Assembly (NCBI RefSeq): GCF_000169375.1
Contig: NZ_AAXY01000001.1
Span: 372,001-436,000 of the forward strand
Direction of reading: 5' to 3'
Source of the DNA: Marinobacter sp. ELB17
GTDB taxonomy: Bacteria > Pseudomonadota > Gammaproteobacteria > Pseudomonadales > Oleiphilaceae
Length of the DNA stretch: 64,000 bases
Shown here piece after piece: positions 61,234 to 64,000 of the stretch. Position 1 is the first letter of the stretch. Every line of letters starts with the position of its first letter. A program made the translations under genes and the position numbers. Below the pieces are notes generated by a model. That model made no database searches. It saw nothing but the letters and a program-made list of their open reading frames with translations, and had not been told where the DNA came from.

Positions 61234-62024
61234 CAGGGTTTTATTCCCACGTGCAGGGCCACAATGCCACCGGTCATATTGTGGTATTTGCAGTTGGCGA
61301 AGCCAGCGGTCTCCATCATCGCTTTAAGGGTGTCCTGGTCTGGATGCATACGGATGGATTCCGCCAGGTATTTGTAGCTCTTGCTGTCGCCGGCAATCAA
61401 CTTGCCCATAAACGGCAAAGCGGTGAACGAGTAACTGTCATAGGCCTTGCTTAGCAACGGGTTAGTGGGCTTGGAAAACTCCAGCACCATCAGTTTACCA
61501 CCGGGTTTTAGTACCCGAGCCATGTCCCTCAGAGCTTGGTCTTTGTCGGTCACGTTGCGCAGACCAAAGGCGATGGATACGGCATTAAAACTGTTGTCCG
61601 GAAATGGCAAGTGTTCAGCATCGGCTTGCACGTATTCAATGTTGCCGGCGTAGCCGCGGTCTGCCAGGCGGCTGCGACCGACTTTCAACATGGAGGCGTT
61701 AATGTCAGCCAGTACCACTTTGCCACTGGGCCCGACCAAATCCGAAAACTTCATGGTCAGGTCACCGGTACCGCCTGCGATGTCCAGCACCTGGTGCCCC
61801 GGGCGCACGCCGGAGAGCTCAATCGTGAAGCGTTTCCACAGGCGATGAACACCCATCGACATCAAATCGTTCATGAGGTCGTATTTGCCGGCAACGCTGT
61901 GAAAAACTTCGGCTACCTGGCCGGCCTTCTGGCTTTTTGGCACATCGCGAAAACCGAAATGGGTGACGTCGTCTTGCGGGCTGCCCGGAGTTGCGGCGCT
62001 GGCTGGCGTTTGCTGATCGCTCAT
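61233..62024 (-). CDS. ubiE: Ubiquinone/menaquinone methyltransferase UbiE
   Basis: UbiE C-methylates the quinone ring with S-adenosylmethionine. The 263-residue protein has [53 protein letters not shown] and [25 protein letters not shown], the family blocks. It heads the ubiE-ubiJ-ubiB-hisI-hisE run on the minus strand. Confidence 0.98.
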   Translation of the reverse strand: MSDQQTPASAATPGSPQDDVTHFGFRDVPKSQKAGQVAEVFHSVAGKYDLMNDLMSMGVHRLWKRFTIELSGVRPGHQVLDIAGGTGDLTMKFSDLVGPSGKVVLADINASMLKVGRSRLADRGYAGNIEYVQADAEHLPFPDNSFNAVSIAFGLRNVTDKDQALRDMARVLKPGGKLMVLEFSKPTNPLLSKAYDSYSFTALPFMGKLIAGDSKSYKYLAESIRMHPDQDTLKAMMETAGFANCKYHNMTGGIVALHVGIKP

Positions 62025-62137
62025 GGAACTGTCCTGTCAGAATCTGAGTCCCGTATTCTAACGCCTGCGGGGTTGGCTACAAGTTTAATACCGCCTTACA
62101 CTGTAAAACCTATCATTTCGCGAGAGAAAACTGATTT

Positions 62138-62416
62138 ATGTCCATTATTGATATTCACCGCACTCATACCATGGACAAACAGCACGCGCGTGAAGCGGCT
62201 GAGACCTTGGCTGCCGATCTGTCCAGCCGTTTTGCTGTGACTTACGCGTGGGAAGGCGATGTTATGAAAATCAAGCGCAGCGGAGTGCAAGGCCAGCTCA
62301 CGATTAATAACGGCGACTTGCACGTCTACTTGGAGCTGGGACTGCTGTTGCGGCCTATGAAGGGCCGGATTGCACAGGAAATCGAATCCCAGTTAGATCA
62401 GATTATTCGCGTTTGA
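62138..62416 (+). CDS. Polyhydroxyalkanoate granule-region protein
   Basis: This 92-residue protein has SIIDIHRTHTMDKQHAREAAETLAADLSSRFAVTYAWEGDVMKIKRSGVQGQL, the small conserved domain of the PHA-granule region family. It is often found near PHA or ubiE genes in pseudomonads. The function is not established. It is divergent from ubiE and convergent with the next gene, 19 bp away. Confidence 0.85.
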   Translation: MSIIDIHRTHTMDKQHAREAAETLAADLSSRFAVTYAWEGDVMKIKRSGVQGQLTINNGDLHVYLELGLLLRPMKGRIAQEIESQLDQIIRV

Positions 62417-62435
62417 AGCCGTAAAGCGGCTCGCA

Positions 62436-63185
62436 TCAAAGCGAGGCGGGCAGTTCAAAGGGCTGCGATTGACCGGCCAGTATGTTATCCATAATGTGCT
62501 GTTCACGCAGCACTAGCCGGTCAATTAGTTTGCCGACGTCATCCATACACCGGAACGCGCTGTAGCCTCGGTGCAGAAAACTGTGCAGATCCTGCAGGTT
62601 GGCCATCTCCGCCGGTCCGCGGCCCATCGACAGCAGCCAGCCCAGTGTTCGGTTGCGCACGTAGCGGTCAAGGCGATGGCCCACATCGGCGATCAGTTCA
62701 ATCTGACGCAGTCGCTGGTGTTGGTCATTGGCGTAACGGTAGGCCAGGCAGTAGTCGTCTACTGCCAGTGCCGCGGCACTCATCTGATGGCTATGCAACG
62801 CGCTGGCCAGATTATGGTCCAGTTGCTGGGTCAGCAGGTTGAGCTCCACCAGTCTGGCCAGGGTTCGTAACTGGTGGTCTGGCAGCCACTTCACCATTTT
62901 TGGAAAAACCCGATCGATATTGTCGTCGCGATGGCTCATTCCGGCGGGCGCGTACAAATCCGTCAGCAAAAACTCCAGCCCCTCGTGATAGCCCGGGTTC
63001 TGGTATAAATCCTGGTGAGTCTGTTTTAGCCGAGCGGCCTGCCAGCTGGCCACCTGAGCGCCTTGCTGTTGCAGCGGGTTATGGCTGTGGCCTTGGCGAA
63101 AATCATGATAGGCCAGCAGCCAATGCTGCAATTGACGGGCGTTATCGCTGTGAACGGCGGTTTCAACCAAGCGCTGGCGATACAT
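62436..63185 (-). CDS. FFLEELY-motif family protein, unknown function
   Basis: This 249-residue helical protein has LEFLLTDLYAPAGMSHRDDNIDRVFPKMVKWLP, the region after which the FFLEELY family is named, here with FLLTDLY. No catalytic motif is apparent. ATG 63185 has GGAGCC upstream; the longer frame to 63263 has a proline-rich lead without family signal. It is followed upstream by an alpha/beta hydrolase gene in the same direction. Confidence 0.75.
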   Translation of the reverse strand: MYRQRLVETAVHSDNARQLQHWLLAYHDFRQGHSHNPLQQQGAQVASWQAARLKQTHQDLYQNPGYHEGLEFLLTDLYAPAGMSHRDDNIDRVFPKMVKWLPDHQLRTLARLVELNLLTQQLDHNLASALHSHQMSAAALAVDDYCLAYRYANDQHQRLRQIELIADVGHRLDRYVRNRTLGWLLSMGRGPAEMANLQDLHSFLHRGYSAFRCMDDVGKLIDRLVLREQHIMDNILAGQSQPFELPASL

Positions 63186-63278
63186 GAAAAGGCTCCGGCT
63201 GGGCGGTTGAATCGGGGGCGGCATTGTAACCGAGTAGAGTGACGTGTGCTGAAGTGTCATCAATAGCGATTGGGGACA

Positions 63279-64000
63279 TCAGACGTCAGCAGTCGCAACC
63301 TGCGCTAAATCCGGTATCCATTTTTTGTCATCCAGAATGATAAAGTGGCTGGGCGCCGTGGTTTCCACAATCTTCAAGTTTTCACCACCCTCGCGGGCAC
63401 TGGCCAGCATGGCTTTGCGGTCGAGCACCCGGTCAGTGGCTGGAATCAGCACAATGCCGCGTGTGATGTGCTGGTAAACGCTGGTGTCGGTGCGCTCCAT
63501 CCAGGCCAGCAGATTGTCGATATTGCGCACAATGGTCAGGTGATCTTTGGTGGCGTGGAACAGCTTGCTGAGCAGTTTTCTCTTGCGCCGGTTCGTTTTG
63601 CCAAAAAATGTCTGGTTGTAAGCCGAATTGGGAGTGCTGTTCAGCAGGCGGACAATCCACGGCCACATGCTGGGACTGAGTGGTTCCAGTAATGCTAGCA
63701 TCAGTGGGTGGGCGCGGCCCTGGGGTAATATCGGGGCTTCCAGTACCAGCTCTATGTCGCGGTAAAGCTCTGGCCATTGGCGAACAGCTTCTAGCGCTAC
63801 CGCGGCACCGCGGGAGTGGCCGTGAATGCGCACGTTGCTGCTGCCTATAAGATTGCGCATGGCCTGGTTAAGTATGCAGGCATCGTATTCGATGGTGCCG
63901 GCCAAATGCTTGATGTCCACCGCCCAGTCGGGCGTCTGCGGCATAACGCCGCTAACAGGCACATGGTAATTGCTGCAGGTGATCAGGATCAGTTCGGTGG
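63279..64000 (-). CDS. Alpha/beta hydrolase, 5' end cut by window
   Basis: The frame is open to the right edge, giving at least 240 residues. The nucleophile elbow is GHSRGA, with Ser in HGHSRGAAVALEA, and a late acid (PATDRV) and His (APSHFIILDD) complete a plausible triad. The start is outside the window; an internal GTG at 63962 would cut the first strand (ELILITCSNYH). The substrate is unknown. It lies 93 bp before the FFLEELY gene and may share its transcript. Confidence 0.8.
   Translation of the reverse strand, partial: TELILITCSNYHVPVSGVMPQTPDWAVDIKHLAGTIEYDACILNQAMRNLIGSSNVRIHGHSRGAAVALEAVRQWPELYRDIELVLEAPILPQGRAHPLMLALLEPLSPSMWPWIVRLLNSTPNSAYNQTFFGKTNRRKRKLLSKLFHATKDHLTIVRNIDNLLAWMERTDTSVYQHITRGIVLIPATDRVLDRKAMLASAREGGENLKIVETTAPSHFIILDDKKWIPDLAQVATADV

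Noticed and set aside
62417..62435. Small hairpins between the PHA-granule-region gene and the FFLEELY gene as terminators
   Set aside because: The stems are only five base pairs and no T run follows.

Overview
The window looks like chromosomal DNA of a marine gammaproteobacterium close to Marinobacter or Pseudomonas. This is inferred from gene order and protein features, not from a database search. Supporting blocks are ubiE-ubiJ-ubiB-hisI-hisE-tatABC-rsmE, ygfB-pepP-ubiH-ubiI, zapA-6S RNA-ygfA, aroQ-accB-accC-prmA-dusB-fis-purH-purD, a long-form isocitrate lyase, and a PHA-granule-region protein upstream of ubiE. No tRNA, rRNA, CRISPR array or prophage was seen.

Layout. 1-6.9 kb: the truncated 3' part of an RND membrane fusion protein, a membrane J-domain protein, a short secretin-like exported protein, a DAHP synthase behind what looks like a leader-peptide attenuator, a LysE exporter, a lipoamide-dehydrogenase-like flavoprotein and Dps. 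6.9-10 kb: a three-gene TRAP transporter, probably for 2-oxo acids. 10-26 kb: mostly single-gene units, namely an acyltransferase, a GH84-like glycosidase, a ChaN-like lipoprotein, SulP, a CASTOR/POLLUX-type channel, isocitrate lyase, an SLC13-type permease with RCK-C domains, a VpsR-like regulator with degraded ATPase motifs, a CPA2 antiporter and a lipase-like lipoprotein. 26-35 kb: a long minus-strand housekeeping run for purine, tRNA modification, Fis, PrmA, acetyl-CoA carboxylase and AroQ. 35-42.6 kb: a catalytically dead LapD-type c-di-GMP receptor without a neighbouring lapG, a DUF2333 protein, ppa, rpiA, ilvA and ygfA. 42.6-43.3 kb: 6S RNA, zapA and a ZapB-like gene.

43.35-46.8 kb is a complete RIT (recombinase-in-trio) mobile element. 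It holds three overlapping tyrosine recombinases bounded by about 31-bp inverted repeats that themselves fold into hairpins. It is followed at 46.9-50.2 kb by a zinc-associated locus: a FtsX-type ABC permease, its ATPase, a DUF3299 protein and a His-rich ZrgA-family protein behind a good Zur box. Together the RIT element and the zinc locus separate the zapA/ZapB-like pair from ygfB, which are divergent neighbours in pseudomonads, so this 7-kb interval is the main accessory region. 50.3-63 kb is conserved housekeeping: PepP, ubiquinone hydroxylases, Tat export, RsmE, HisI/HisE and UbiE/J/B. The window ends inside an alpha/beta hydrolase gene.

The most notable signals are the aromatic-codon leader peptide plus terminator before the DAHP synthase, the RIT element with its end structure, the Zur-controlled zinc cluster, the degenerate VpsR-like and LapD-like proteins, and a 10-bp tandem repeat between ygfB and pepP. 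Nothing here clearly amounts to a wholly new system.
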